A stretch of 8,955 nucleotides of DNA from Bacillota bacterium (GCA_021797415.1 JAJZZT010000340.1:1-8955); one strand, 5' to 3'. Shown: positions 1-6,646, counted from the stretch's first letter. Translations and numbers: made by a program. Notes: a model not told the origin generated them from the sequence alone.

Positions 1-1
1 C

Positions 2-757
2 CGGGGAGGGCCCGCGCGGCCGATTGAACAGTTCCACCGCGATGAAGCCCTTGCGCGCATGCGGGAGGCGGGTTTGAGCGATCCCGTGGTTCATCTGTCC
101 TATCTCGTCAATCTCGCCAGCGAGCGGCCGGAGACGCTGGAGTACGGTCGCATGGTGCTCCAGGAAGAGATCAGGCGTGTGGAGTACCTGGGATTTCAGT
201 ATATCGTCATGCACCCGGGCAGCCATGTCGGGGCGGGGATCGCGACGGGCATCATGCGGATAGCGGATGCTTTGAACGGGATTTTGACGGGTGAGGAGAA
301 GGTCTGGATCTGTCTTGAGACCATGGCGGGCGATGGTTCAAAGGTAGGAAACCGCTTGGAGGAAATCGCGGAGATCATCGCTTTGGTCAAGCACCGGCAG
401 CGACTGGCCGTCTGTATCGACACCTGCCACAACTACAGTGCAGGTTACGACATCGTGAACGATTTTGACGGATTTCTTGCGCTGTTCGATAAGCTGCTCG
501 GCCTCGAACTGCTGAAGGTTGCGCACATCAACGATTCCAAGCATCCGTTCGGCGCTCGCAAAGACAGGCACGCCAATATCGGACGGGGATCGATCGGGGT
601 ATCCGCGCTGCAGCGCATTGTGCGGCATGAAGCGTTGCGTGACATTCCGTTGATTCTGGAGACGCCCGGCGGACATTACCGGCATGAGATTGCGCTGCTC
701 AGGGGGGAGACAGATGAATTGCCCCCGGAATCGGACGCCGGGGACACCGAAGGATGA
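2..757 (+). CDS. nfo: Endonuclease IV (AP endonuclease), 5'-truncated by window edge
   Basis: Metal-dependent apurinic/apyrimidinic endonuclease of base excision repair; it cuts the DNA backbone 5' to abasic sites. The open frame runs from base 2 without a stop and already reads family sequence before the first ATG (position 59), so that ATG is internal and the true start lies outside the window. The 251 residues present lack roughly the first 35-40 of a usual 280-300 residue protein. All expected metal ligands of the TIM-barrel family are visible (numbered from base 2): His31 in VVHLSYLVNLAS, His71 in VMHPGSH, Glu106 in CLETMAG, Asp140 and His143 in CIDTCH, His175 in VAHINDS, Asp188 and His190 in KDRH, and Glu220 in LILETPG. 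The AP2EC signatures are intact, so the enzyme should be active. The C-terminal tail after LETPGG is acidic and unremarkable. It is convergent with the lipoprotein gene, with 16 bp between the stop codons. Confidence 0.96.
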   Translation, partial: RGGPARPIEQFHRDEALARMREAGLSDPVVHLSYLVNLASERPETLEYGRMVLQEEIRRVEYLGFQYIVMHPGSHVGAGIATGIMRIADALNGILTGEEKVWICLETMAGDGSKVGNRLEEIAEIIALVKHRQRLAVCIDTCHNYSAGYDIVNDFDGFLALFDKLLGLELLKVAHINDSKHPFGARKDRHANIGRGSIGVSALQRIVRHEALRDIPLILETPGGHYRHEIALLRGETDELPPESDAGDTEG

Positions 758-773
758 TGTGTTTTCGGCGCTG

Positions 774-2378
774 TCATCGGGTCCCCTTTTGCGCTGGGGT
801 CCAGAGGGTCCAATCGGCGGCGGTGTTCAGGGGCTCCAGTCCAGGTCCGTCCAAGCGGATGCTCTGCGCGCTTGCCGTGGTGAAATGAAGCAAGGTGGAG
901 ACAAAATCTCCTGACGCCGGATTGATTCTGACGTTCACGACCCCGCCAGTGGCAAGCGGTGTAGGGGAGTGTGTCAGCGCGCGCCCGATGAGATAGGACA
1001 GCAGTTCCGTTTGGCCGGTGTCCGACGGGGATGTGAAGGGACCGATTACATATGTCCACCCTCCACTGCGAAAACTGGCAAACCATCCGCGCGTGACAGA
1101 GCGTTTTCCGCTTGCCGCGTCGATCCACTGGATCGTGGGGCCTTCACTGGAAGAGAGCTGAAATTCATGCTCTGTCCGCCATATGCCGAAGTAAGACGGC
1201 ACCGTTGTGGGAAGAGGACGGTTGCCGCTTTGCGATGCGGCTGCCCCGTCAGTGGAGGGACCGCCGGTTTTGGCGGTTTTGGGCAGTGTCACCTGGGCCG
1301 TGAGTTCCAGTGGATTCTGCGGACCTGCCACATGCGCCAGCGTGTATGCCCTCAAACTGGCGGAGAGCTTCCAGGAACCTGTCAACGCGTCGGAAAAGGT
1401 GTCGGGTGCGAACAGTGTGCGCCCGGGGAGCAGAGTTGACATCCGCGCGATCATAAGCGGATTGGGAGCGGCCCATGTGCTGTGGATCCGGCCATCCGGC
1501 CGTATGAGAGTGATCTGTGGACCGGATTGCAATATGACAGAGCCAACGCGGGTGGTGACGGTGAGTGGCCACTGAGTGGCCGGAAGAGAAGTGGGTTGAT
1601 TGATCCGTGCCGAATTGACCAGAGAAACGCTGTCAATACGCCATCCGTACTGCGTTTCCGCGGCTTGCGCCACGATCGCGCCGCGCGCGGCCGGCCAGGC
1701 GAGAACGGCCTGATGGGCGTCAAGCCTGCGCTGCAGGAGCTGGACAGGTGATCCGGTGTACGGAATGAAATACAGCAAAAAAACCGACTTTCCATCAGAA
1801 AGAGCCCACTCGCTCGAATACAGCGCGGCATCCGTGCCGGCGATGAGCGCGTTCTGCAGGAGTGTCGCGTTTGTCAGGGTCGGCGGCGAAATGAGCGTTT
1901 TTGCGCCGTCGAGTGGAACCGGTTGCGGGCCCGTCGCAGCCGGTGAGGTCAGATGGACTGCGGTCAAAAAACCTGCCTGCGTCGCATTGGATGCGAGATG
2001 GGATTGCGGCGGAGCAGTCAGAGTCCACAGGATGCCGGCAGGAACGACAGCGTAGACAAGCCGCCATCCGGGACCGGGCAGATGGATGAAGTAGCGGGAA
2101 CTGTCTATCGCGATGACACCGGTTGCAGAGCTGTGCGTCATGTTGTCCTGCATGGCGGGAGGTGCGGAAACAGGCGGCGCGCTGATCACGGCCCGCGTAA
2201 GGAGCGGCGCCGACGCTGCGCCGGATGGGGCGGTTCCCTGGTGTGTATTGTGCTTGGCAGGCTTCTTCGCGCCGCTTGGAGGCGGACTGGCGGCAGCGTG
2301 AAAGCCGCAACCCGCCAAAGAGAAACTCAGAACGGCCATTACCGCCGCCCCGATCGTTTGCCGGGCGCTCACGCGCAT
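774..2378 (-). CDS. Putative secreted lipoprotein of unknown function
   Basis: A 534-residue protein that I do not recognise as any family. The N-terminus is a classic lipoprotein signal: MRVSAR, a hydrophobic stretch, then the lipobox LAGC with Cys24. This Cys is the only cysteine I see in the protein, which supports lipid attachment and an extracytoplasmic location. A Pro/Ala/Ser/Lys-rich low-complexity spacer follows to about residue 75. The rest alternates short beta-like segments with Thr/Ser/Pro-rich turns, which suggests a beta-rich extracellular fold, and has several Trp-containing strands (for example near GWRLVYAVVP and GGWTYVIGPF). No HExxH, catalytic triad or nucleotide-binding motif is evident. 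The start is well supported by GGGGGAGG ending 4 nt before the ATG. It probably forms its own transcription unit: upstream is a tandem-repeat region and the SpoIID-like gene in the same orientation, about 350 bp away. Confidence 0.85.
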   Translation of the reverse strand: MRVSARQTIGAAVMAVLSFSLAGCGFHAAASPPPSGAKKPAKHNTHQGTAPSGAASAPLLTRAVISAPPVSAPPAMQDNMTHSSATGVIAIDSSRYFIHLPGPGWRLVYAVVPAGILWTLTAPPQSHLASNATQAGFLTAVHLTSPAATGPQPVPLDGAKTLISPPTLTNATLLQNALIAGTDAALYSSEWALSDGKSVFLLYFIPYTGSPVQLLQRRLDAHQAVLAWPAARGAIVAQAAETQYGWRIDSVSLVNSARINQPTSLPATQWPLTVTTRVGSVILQSGPQITLIRPDGRIHSTWAAPNPLMIARMSTLLPGRTLFAPDTFSDALTGSWKLSASLRAYTLAHVAGPQNPLELTAQVTLPKTAKTGGPSTDGAAASQSGNRPLPTTVPSYFGIWRTEHEFQLSSSEGPTIQWIDAASGKRSVTRGWFASFRSGGWTYVIGPFTSPSDTGQTELLSYLIGRALTHSPTPLATGGVVNVRINPASGDFVSTLLHFTTASAQSIRLDGPGLEPLNTAADWTLWTPAQKGTR

Positions 2379-2390
2379 GCTTCCTCCCCC
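2379..2390 (-). promoter_or_regulatory. Ribosome binding site of the lipoprotein gene
   Basis: Read on the minus strand, a G-rich GGGGGAGG followed by AAGC stands directly before the ATG. This strong purine-rich site fixes the start of the lipoprotein at 2378, immediately before the signal peptide. Confidence 0.7.
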
Positions 2391-2403
2391 TTTTAAATGG
2401 ACC

Positions 2404-2566
2404 CCCTATGCCCTGCGAGTTCCGCGCCATGGACAAGTTTGCTGGGCCGTCGCCATGCCCTATGCCCGGCGAGTTTGGCGCCATGGGCAAGGTTTGCTGG
2501 GCCGTCGCCATGCCCTATGCCTGCGAGTTTAGCGCCATGGACAAGGTTTGCTGAGCCGCAGGCATC
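2404..2566. repeat. Tandem repeat, period 54-55 bp, three clear copies
   Basis: Copies begin at the word CCCTATG at 2404, 2458 and 2513, so the spacings are 54 and 55 bp. Shared blocks are CCCTATGCC, GCGAGTT, GCGCCATGG, CAAGGTTTGCTG and GGCCGTCGCCATG; the copies differ by scattered substitutions and one-base indels. A fourth, decayed copy seems to start near 2567 (CCCTTTG then CGCGAGTTTAGCG). The array lies just upstream of the lipoprotein start codon. The repeats encode short periodic peptides on both strands, but no good ribosome binding site and no conserved frame (the unit is not always a multiple of three), so I do not call a gene. Confidence 0.85.
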
Positions 2567-2620
2567 CCTTTGCTCGTCGCGAGTTTAGCGATAGCGGTGT
2601 CCGAGCAGGAGCAAAGGGAT
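2564..2620. repeat. 12-bp perfect inverted repeat with 33-nt spacer
   Basis: ATCCCTTTGCTC at 2564-2575 is the exact reverse complement of GAGCAAAGGGAT at 2609-2620. Inside the spacer TCGC (2577-2580) can pair with GCGA (2588-2591), so a branched hairpin is possible on either strand. It stands at the end of the 54-bp tandem array and about 105 bp past the stop of the SpoIID-like gene. No T-tract follows on either strand, so a classical intrinsic terminator is not supported; a processed RNA hairpin or the end of a mobile repeat are alternatives. The remaining bases 2621-2725 show no gene or other signal that I can identify. Confidence 0.7.
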
Positions 2621-2725
2621 ACTGGCGGCTAGCCCCTGACCCTCATTTTCAAGATAGCGTAGCATGATTTGCCGTCCCATCGCAATGTCAGGATCGCCCG
2701 CACACCCTGAAACCGCCCGAGCGCC

Positions 2726-3952
2726 CTACGGGTGTTCATATCCCTCGCCGAGCTGAGAAGGCCGCCTGAACCGGTCGGCCAATTGGATGAGCCACAGCCT
2801 GTGGTACGGTTCCTGATACAGCACAGGCTCAATCCGCGTGTTCGGTCCGGGTATGATCTTGTACTGCCAGATGGTGACCTTGGTCTGCGCACGCTCGTTG
2901 ACCCGCACCCCCATATGAATAGAATCCTGATAACCGTTTTTGTACGAGATCAATGTGAGTTGCCCGTGCAGTTCATTGACGAGAAAGCGAAAGCGCGCGC
3001 TGCGCAGCACAGGCGCCTGAATCCAGGGCGTCAATCCGTTCGCGTCCGTGCGGTACCTCTTTTCCGTTTCCAGCACGACCACCTCCGCTCCTGCAAGCGG
3101 TTTTTGGTTGCGGCCATCGATCACCTTGACGCGCAATTGACCCAACGCCTGACCGGGCGTAGTGGGCACGAAGCTGCCGGCGGGCGCTTTCCCGCTCGGT
3201 CCGGGAGCGGACGGCGGGGACGCCGCAGGCGCCGTATCCGGAGCGACCGTGGCGGCCACGACGGCGGGCGCTTTCTCCGCGCCGCCCGCAGCCGCACTGA
3301 CGCCGCCCACGCCGGGGATGTTGACCATCTGTCTTCCTGTGTAGTAGAAGTTCAGGATCTGAAGTGGCGTCCAGCCCTGTATCGCCAGATAGTCGCTGCC
3401 CCACTGGGCCATTTTTTGCGCATTTCTGTACTGCCAGTTCGGACTGCCCTGGTAGCCCGAACGATAATTCAATTCCTGAATGTGCATGGACGGCCGGACG
3501 TACGCCAGCGGTCTTGTCGCGTAATACGCCTGGTCGGTCGTCACCTGCTCCGTTTGTTCGCGGTAGGTTTGGAAATTGACCGTGTTGTCCACATCGAACG
3601 TGAACCCGCCCACAGTGACGGGGTGCAGGTGGTGGTACCAGCCGAACATCTTGACCGCGATAGCGCCGGCCTGCAAGGATGAGGACGGCCAGCTTGGAAA
3701 CCATTCATTGGGCAGCACGTCTCTGCAGTATGTGTCAAAACTCACGGTCTGGACGTATAAAATAGGCCCGCGGGGATCGGGTTCGCCGAATGCGTTGGTC
3801 TGCCGGATGGCCACGCGGATGGTGCTGGGGAAACCCGTTGTACCGATTTTGTACACTTGGGCGCATGCGTGCGGAGCGGTGGGAGTTGCGTAGAGGATTC
3901 CCGTTGTGCAGCATGCGATTGAGGCCAAGGCCAATGATCTGGGAATTCGCAT
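2726..3952 (-). CDS. Secreted SpoIID/LytB-domain protein with carboxypeptidase-regulatory-like C-terminal domain
   Basis: A 408-residue exported protein. It has a signal peptide (MRIPRSLALASIACC..., cleavage probably near Ala31). A SpoIID/LytB-type domain spans about residues 40-215: VLPNEWFPSWPSSSLQAGAIAVKM (two stretches of 79-102) corresponds to the SpoIID core, where Glu83 matches the catalytic glutamate, and NAQKMAQWGSDYLAIQGW with ILNFYYTG (177-206) is the family's C-terminal signature. A Pro/Ala-rich linker covers about 216-268, followed by a beta-sandwich resembling carboxypeptidase-regulatory/CnaB domains (272-365). In SpoIID this fold is a peptidoglycan lytic transglycosylase acting on denuded glycan during engulfment; the same activity here is inference, and a general cell-wall role is equally possible. 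The start at 3952 is chosen because AGGAGG lies 8 nt upstream; an in-frame upstream ATG (4060) has no ribosome binding site and would bury the signal peptide. It is divergent from the YwhD gene. Confidence 0.85.
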   Translation of the reverse strand: MRIPRSLALASIACCTTGILYATPTAPHACAQVYKIGTTGFPSTIRVAIRQTNAFGEPDPRGPILYVQTVSFDTYCRDVLPNEWFPSWPSSSLQAGAIAVKMFGWYHHLHPVTVGGFTFDVDNTVNFQTYREQTEQVTTDQAYYATRPLAYVRPSMHIQELNYRSGYQGSPNWQYRNAQKMAQWGSDYLAIQGWTPLQILNFYYTGRQMVNIPGVGGVSAAAGGAEKAPAVVAATVAPDTAPAASPPSAPGPSGKAPAGSFVPTTPGQALGQLRVKVIDGRNQKPLAGAEVVVLETEKRYRTDANGLTPWIQAPVLRSARFRFLVNELHGQLTLISYKNGYQDSIHMGVRVNERAQTKVTIWQYKIIPGPNTRIEPVLYQEPYHRLWLIQLADRFRRPSQLGEGYEHP

Positions 3953-3959
3953 GGAGTTC

Positions 3960-3966
3960 GCCTCCT
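3960..3966 (-). promoter_or_regulatory. Ribosome binding site deciding the SpoIID-like start
   Basis: On the minus strand AGGAGGC precedes the ATG at 3952 with about 8 nt spacing. It selects this start over the in-frame ATG 108 bp upstream. Confidence 0.7.
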
Positions 3967-4141
3967 GTTTTAGAGGTTGTTCAGAATAGATGTTACGGTC
4001 ACGCTTATTTAGCAATTCCCGGATTCTGGAGAAACATGTGTCTGAAGATGATTGGTCCAAGCGGATGATTGACCCAAATTGGGCGATTGCAATTCAAGAG
4101 TGCCTGCGGGTGTTGAGTGCGCATTTCGCCGCCCGAAGCTG

Positions 4142-4147
4142 TACAAT
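4142..4147 (+). promoter_or_regulatory. Weak candidate -10 box for the ywhD-decarboxylase unit
   Basis: TACAAT matches five of six bases of the sigma-A -10 consensus, but no good -35 sits 16-18 bp upstream (TTGAGT at 4113 is 23 bp away). It is listed only because no better candidate lies before the YwhD gene. Confidence 0.2.
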
Positions 4148-4159
4148 GAACACAGAGAA

Positions 4160-4178
4160 TCTACAAGATCATGGTTCA
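4160..4178 (+). repeat. 19-bp direct repeat, copy 1
   Basis: TCTACAAGATCATGGTTCA occurs here and again, identically, at 4319-4337. The two copies flank the hairpin-rich 140-bp segment, as a duplicated target or a recombination product would. Confidence 0.85.
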
Positions 4179-4216
4179 AAAAGGGGCGGGTAAGACCCGC
4201 GCAGTGCAAGAAAGCA

Positions 4217-4270
4217 GCCAGGAATGCGGACCGAGCGGACGTTTTTGGCACGTGAGAGAGCATTCCTGGC
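4217..4270. repeat. 11-bp perfect inverted repeat (hairpin core)
   Basis: GCCAGGAATGC (4217-4227) pairs with GCATTCCTGGC (4260-4270) across a 32-nt spacer. It is nested inside the larger TTCAAAAAGGGG/CCCCTTTTTGAA pair, giving a long, interrupted stem between 4175 and 4313. Confidence 0.7.
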
Positions 4271-4318
4271 GATGACGAGGCAATGCGCCGGGGAGTTCTG
4301 CCCCCTTTTTGAACAACC

Positions 4319-4337
4319 TCTACAAGATCATGGTTCA
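4319..4337 (+). repeat. 19-bp direct repeat, copy 2
   Basis: Identical to 4160-4178. This copy overlaps the inverted-repeat end at 4310-4322 and ends only 16 bp before the likely start codon of the YwhD gene, so it contributes to that gene's leader. Confidence 0.85.
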
Positions 4338-4353
4338 TGGAAGGTGGGTCGTC

Positions 4354-4980
4354 GTGGAGCGACTACAGTTGACTGGCGCAAACCGCCATCGTGCGCCCGA
4401 TGCGTTGTCCAATCTGTCCGCGGTGTTGATCGACGGGGAGGACATCCGGATCGACAACGGGGCCATCCACGGGAAAGCTTACGTGGAACGCGGCATCCGC
4501 TTTGTGGGCGATCCGGAGGATGTGCCGAATCCCCGGCGCATCGCGGTGGTGTGGGTGACGCTGCGGCGTGCCGTTCCCGGACTCGGCGTAAACGGTCTGG
4601 GAGCGAGCGTCATGCAGATTGACGCCGATGCGGGAGTCGGGTATAAGCATCTCGCCGATCAGGTGAACAAAATGGACGGCGCGGTCAGGGGCAAAATCAT
4701 GCTGGAATCTCTCACCCAGACGGAGCATCGTCTGTTGGGCGCTTTTTTGATGGCCCAACGGGCCGAATTGTGGGAGAATGCGACGGAGGCCGTGTGGGCG
4801 GAGTGGCTCACTCCCGAACAGTACGCTCCGATGAAAGAGAAGATGGACGACGCTTTGCGCCACCGGGAGGAACTGCGCATCCAAGCGGAGGCGGAGGCCA
4901 AACAGGATTTGGCGCCTCCCTCGAATGGGGGTCTTCGTCCGCGATACGCTGACAGGGAAGCCGGGGAGGGAGAAGCCTGA
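4354..4980 (+). CDS. ywhD: YwhD family protein
   Basis: A 208-residue cytoplasmic protein that resembles the Bacilli YwhD family. The recognisable stretches are SAVLIDGEDIRIDNGAIHGK with VERGIRF following, VVWVTLRR, GYKHLADQVNKMDGAVRGKI and LLGAFLMAQRAELWE. The biochemical role of the family is not established as far as I know. In Bacillus subtilis ywhD lies close to the spermidine synthase and agmatinase genes; here it immediately precedes a decarboxylase that could make agmatine, so a link to polyamine metabolism is a reasonable inference. I choose GTG 4354 because GGAAGGTGG lies about 7 nt upstream; ATG 4330 is in frame but has no ribosome binding site and falls inside the 19-bp repeat. 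The C-terminus is a charged, Ala/Glu/Arg-rich tail after about residue 165, longer than I would expect. The stop is 2 bp before the next start, so the two genes are cotranscribed and probably translationally coupled. Confidence 0.8.
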   Translation: MERLQLTGANRHRAPDALSNLSAVLIDGEDIRIDNGAIHGKAYVERGIRFVGDPEDVPNPRRIAVVWVTLRRAVPGLGVNGLGASVMQIDADAGVGYKHLADQVNKMDGAVRGKIMLESLTQTEHRLLGAFLMAQRAELWENATEAVWAEWLTPEQYAPMKEKMDDALRHREELRIQAEAEAKQDLAPPSNGGLRPRYADREAGEGEA

Positions 4981-4982
4981 GC

Positions 4983-6470
4983 GTGTTGGATATCGCATTC
5001 TGCCGCAATGCGGATCGTCTCGACCAATCAATCACACCGTTGTTTTCAGCCTTGCGCGAACATGCGGCCAGGCGTCCCGTGCAATTTCACATTCCCGGAC
5101 ACAAGACAGGGCGCGCGATGGATCCCGAATTTCGCGAGTTTCTCGGTGAGCGCGCGCTCAGCATCGATCTCATCAACATCACGCCGCTCGATGATCTCAT
5201 GCACCCGACGGGCATTATCGCGCAGGCGCAAAAACTGGCGGCCGAGGCGTTCGGGGCAGACGCGACTTTTTTTTCCGTCCAGGGAACGAGCGGGGCAATC
5301 ATGGCGATGATCATGGCGGTCGTCGGGCCCGGCGAAGAAATCCTGGTTCCGCGCAATATTCACAAGTCTGTTTTGGCGGCCATCATTCTGTCCGGCGCAA
5401 AACCGTACTTTCTGCATCCGGAGATCGATCCGAAACTGGGCATCGCCCACGGTGTGCGCGCCGAGTCTGTCGCGGCCGGACTGGCAGCACACCCGCACGT
5501 GAAAGCGGTCCTTGTGATCAATCCGACGTATTTCGGCGTTGCGACCGACCTGCAGCGCATCGTTGGGATTGCGCATGCCCGCGGCGTCGCGGTGTTGGTC
5601 GACGAAGCACACGGCGTGCACACGTATTTTCACGAAGACTTGCCGATTTCAGCGATGGCCGCGGGATGTGACATGGCCGCCACCAGTGTGCACAAACTGG
5701 GCGGATCGTTGACCCAGAGTTCCATTCTGAACGTCAAAGAAGGGATCGTCAGGGCGCGGCATGTGCACTCGGTGCTGTCCATGCTGACGACGACATCCAC
5801 TTCGTACATTCTGCTCGCGTCGCTTGACGCGGCGCGGCGCCAGTTGGCCCTGTCCGGACGGGCGATGCTGGAGTGCGCCATTGAACTGGCGCAGCGCGCC
5901 AGGCGCCGGATCAATGAACTGCCCGGCCTGTATTGCTTTGGCGAGGAGATTCTCAGTTGCTCCGCCACGTATGCTTTCGATCCGCTGAAGCTGACGGTCC
6001 GCGTCGCTGATCTGGGGTTGACGGGGTACGAGGTGGAGCGGCTGTTGCGCGAGCAGTACGGGATCGAAGTGGAACTGTCCGATTTGTACAATATATTGTG
6101 CATCGTCAGTTTTGGCGATGACGAGTCGACGGTGAGCGCGCTTCTCGCCGCGCTCTCGGATATCAGCAAAAATCATCCTCCGCGGCCGGGCGCGCCGCCG
6201 AAGATATTCGCCCCGTCCACTCCCCGTCTTGCCATGCCGCCGCGAGAGGCGTTCTATGCCGACGCGGAAGTGGTTCCGCTGCGCGAATCGATCGGCCGGA
6301 CGATAGCGGACATGATCATGGTCTATCCCCCCGGCATTCCAATCCTGCTGCCCGGAGAGATCGTCACATTGGACAACGTGCAGTACATCGAGGAGTCGTT
6401 GCATGCCGGATTGCCTGTTCAGGGACCGGACGATCCAACCATCTCCCTCGTGCGCGTGGTGCGGCAATAA
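4983..6470 (+). CDS. speA: Orn/Lys/Arg decarboxylase-family PLP enzyme (probable arginine decarboxylase)
   Basis: A 495-residue fold-type I PLP decarboxylase of the Orn/Lys/Arg major-domain family, in the compact Bacilli form without the wing domain of the long enterobacterial enzymes. Landmarks are HIPGHKTG at residues 36-43, the SVQGTSGAIMAMI glycine-rich cofactor loop, DEAHG with Asp207 (pyridine nitrogen) and His210, and SVHKLGGSLTQSS with Lys238 as the Schiff-base lysine. The C-terminal domain has VYPPGIPILLPGE (447-459), the family's end signature. The expected reaction is arginine to agmatine plus CO2, the first step of the agmatine route to putrescine and spermidine. Lysine or ornithine specificity cannot be excluded from motifs alone. 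The GTG start is supported by GGGGAGGGAG at 4963-4972, inside the end of ywhD. Unlike in some Bacilli, no spermidine synthase or agmatinase gene follows. Confidence 0.9.
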   Translation: MLDIAFCRNADRLDQSITPLFSALREHAARRPVQFHIPGHKTGRAMDPEFREFLGERALSIDLINITPLDDLMHPTGIIAQAQKLAAEAFGADATFFSVQGTSGAIMAMIMAVVGPGEEILVPRNIHKSVLAAIILSGAKPYFLHPEIDPKLGIAHGVRAESVAAGLAAHPHVKAVLVINPTYFGVATDLQRIVGIAHARGVAVLVDEAHGVHTYFHEDLPISAMAAGCDMAATSVHKLGGSLTQSSILNVKEGIVRARHVHSVLSMLTTTSTSYILLASLDAARRQLALSGRAMLECAIELAQRARRRINELPGLYCFGEEILSCSATYAFDPLKLTVRVADLGLTGYEVERLLREQYGIEVELSDLYNILCIVSFGDDESTVSALLAALSDISKNHPPRPGAPPKIFAPSTPRLAMPPREAFYADAEVVPLRESIGRTIADMIMVYPPGIPILLPGEIVTLDNVQYIEESLHAGLPVQGPDDPTISLVRVVRQ

Positions 6471-6492
6471 CTCCTCAGGAAGAAACCACCGG

Positions 6493-6521
6493 CTGACAGG
6501 CGTGCGCTCTTCCGGTAGCAT
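6493..6521 (+). promoter_or_regulatory. Sigma-A-type promoter for the riboswitch-controlled gene
   Basis: CTGACA (6493-6498, five of six to TTGACA) and TAGCAT (6516-6521, four of six to TATAAT) are separated by exactly 17 bp. The predicted start near 6528 lies just before the riboswitch, which is where a leader promoter should be. Confidence 0.55.
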
Positions 6522-6540
6522 GAGTGCTGAAACCACATAG

Positions 6541-6646
6541 CCGAATCGCGCCGTATGGCGCGTACGGAGGAACCGTATGGAACTGGGGTGAACTCTTCGC
6601 GAGCGGGCAACCTTCGCCCGAACCCGTCAGCTAACTCCGGAGGCGC
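6541..6646 (+). ncRNA. c-di-AMP riboswitch (ydaO/yuaA leader)
   Basis: The leader carries the conserved words of the ydaO-yuaA class in the right order: GGAGGAACCG (6566-6575), TGGGGTGAACTC, GGGCAACCTTCGCCCGAACC and CCGTCAGCTAACTCCGGAGG. P1 can form between CGGAG (6565-6569) and CTCCG (6635-6639), extended across a small symmetrical loop by GCGC (6558-6561) with GCGC (6643-6646). GCGCC (6548-6552) can instead pair with GGCGC at 6557-6561 or with GGCGC at 6642-6646, a potential switch between two folds. The class binds cyclic di-AMP and usually turns off genes for cell-wall hydrolases and osmolyte transport. The downstream gene is a LysM-3D cell-wall protein, one of the classical targets. I see no intrinsic terminator between the aptamer and the start codon; the ribosome binding site directly abuts P1. 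Confidence 0.93.

Larger units (their letters stand above)
3971..4322. mobile_element. Possible MITE-like element or degenerate mobile-repeat remnant
   Basis: TAGAGGTTGTTCA at 3971-3983 is the exact reverse complement of TGAACAACCTCTA at 4310-4322. This gives 13-bp terminal inverted repeats bounding 352 bp that have no credible gene. Nested inside the right half are three more inverted repeats: TTCAAAAAGGGG/CCCCTTTTTGAA (4175-4186 and 4302-4313), GCGGG/CCCGC (4186-4190 and 4196-4200) and GCCAGGAATGC/GCATTCCTGGC (4217-4227 and 4260-4270). Such nested symmetry is typical of non-autonomous elements or structured RNAs. No transposase is present, and I cannot test copy number. The left 200 bp (about 3984-4159) shows no repeat structure, so the element may really be only the right part (about 4172-4318), with the left motif an unrelated solo end. 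Confidence 0.45.

Noticed and set aside
723..743. CCCCGG/CCGGGG hairpin between the convergent nfo and lipoprotein genes, as a bidirectional terminator
   Set aside because: It lies inside the end of the nfo coding sequence, has a 6-bp stem and no T-tract on either side; the pairing may be chance in GC-rich sequence.
59..757. ATG at 59 as the true start of endonuclease IV
   Set aside because: The frame is open to the window edge and the residues before this ATG already match the family, so the gene is simply truncated.
2225..2554. Plus- and minus-strand ORFs through the 54-bp tandem repeats as a repeat-protein gene
   Set aside because: Repeat lengths of 54 and 55 shift the frame between copies, there is no ribosome binding site, and the frames run into the lipoprotein gene.
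2732..3682. Long plus-strand ORF (316 codons) opposite the SpoIID-like gene
   Set aside because: It is the antisense shadow of a well-supported gene; its product is Arg/His-rich with no family resemblance and no ribosome binding site.
6478..6513. GGAAGA/TCTTCC pairing after the decarboxylase as a terminator
   Set aside because: A 6-bp stem with a 24-nt loop and no U-tract; it also overlaps the better-supported promoter.
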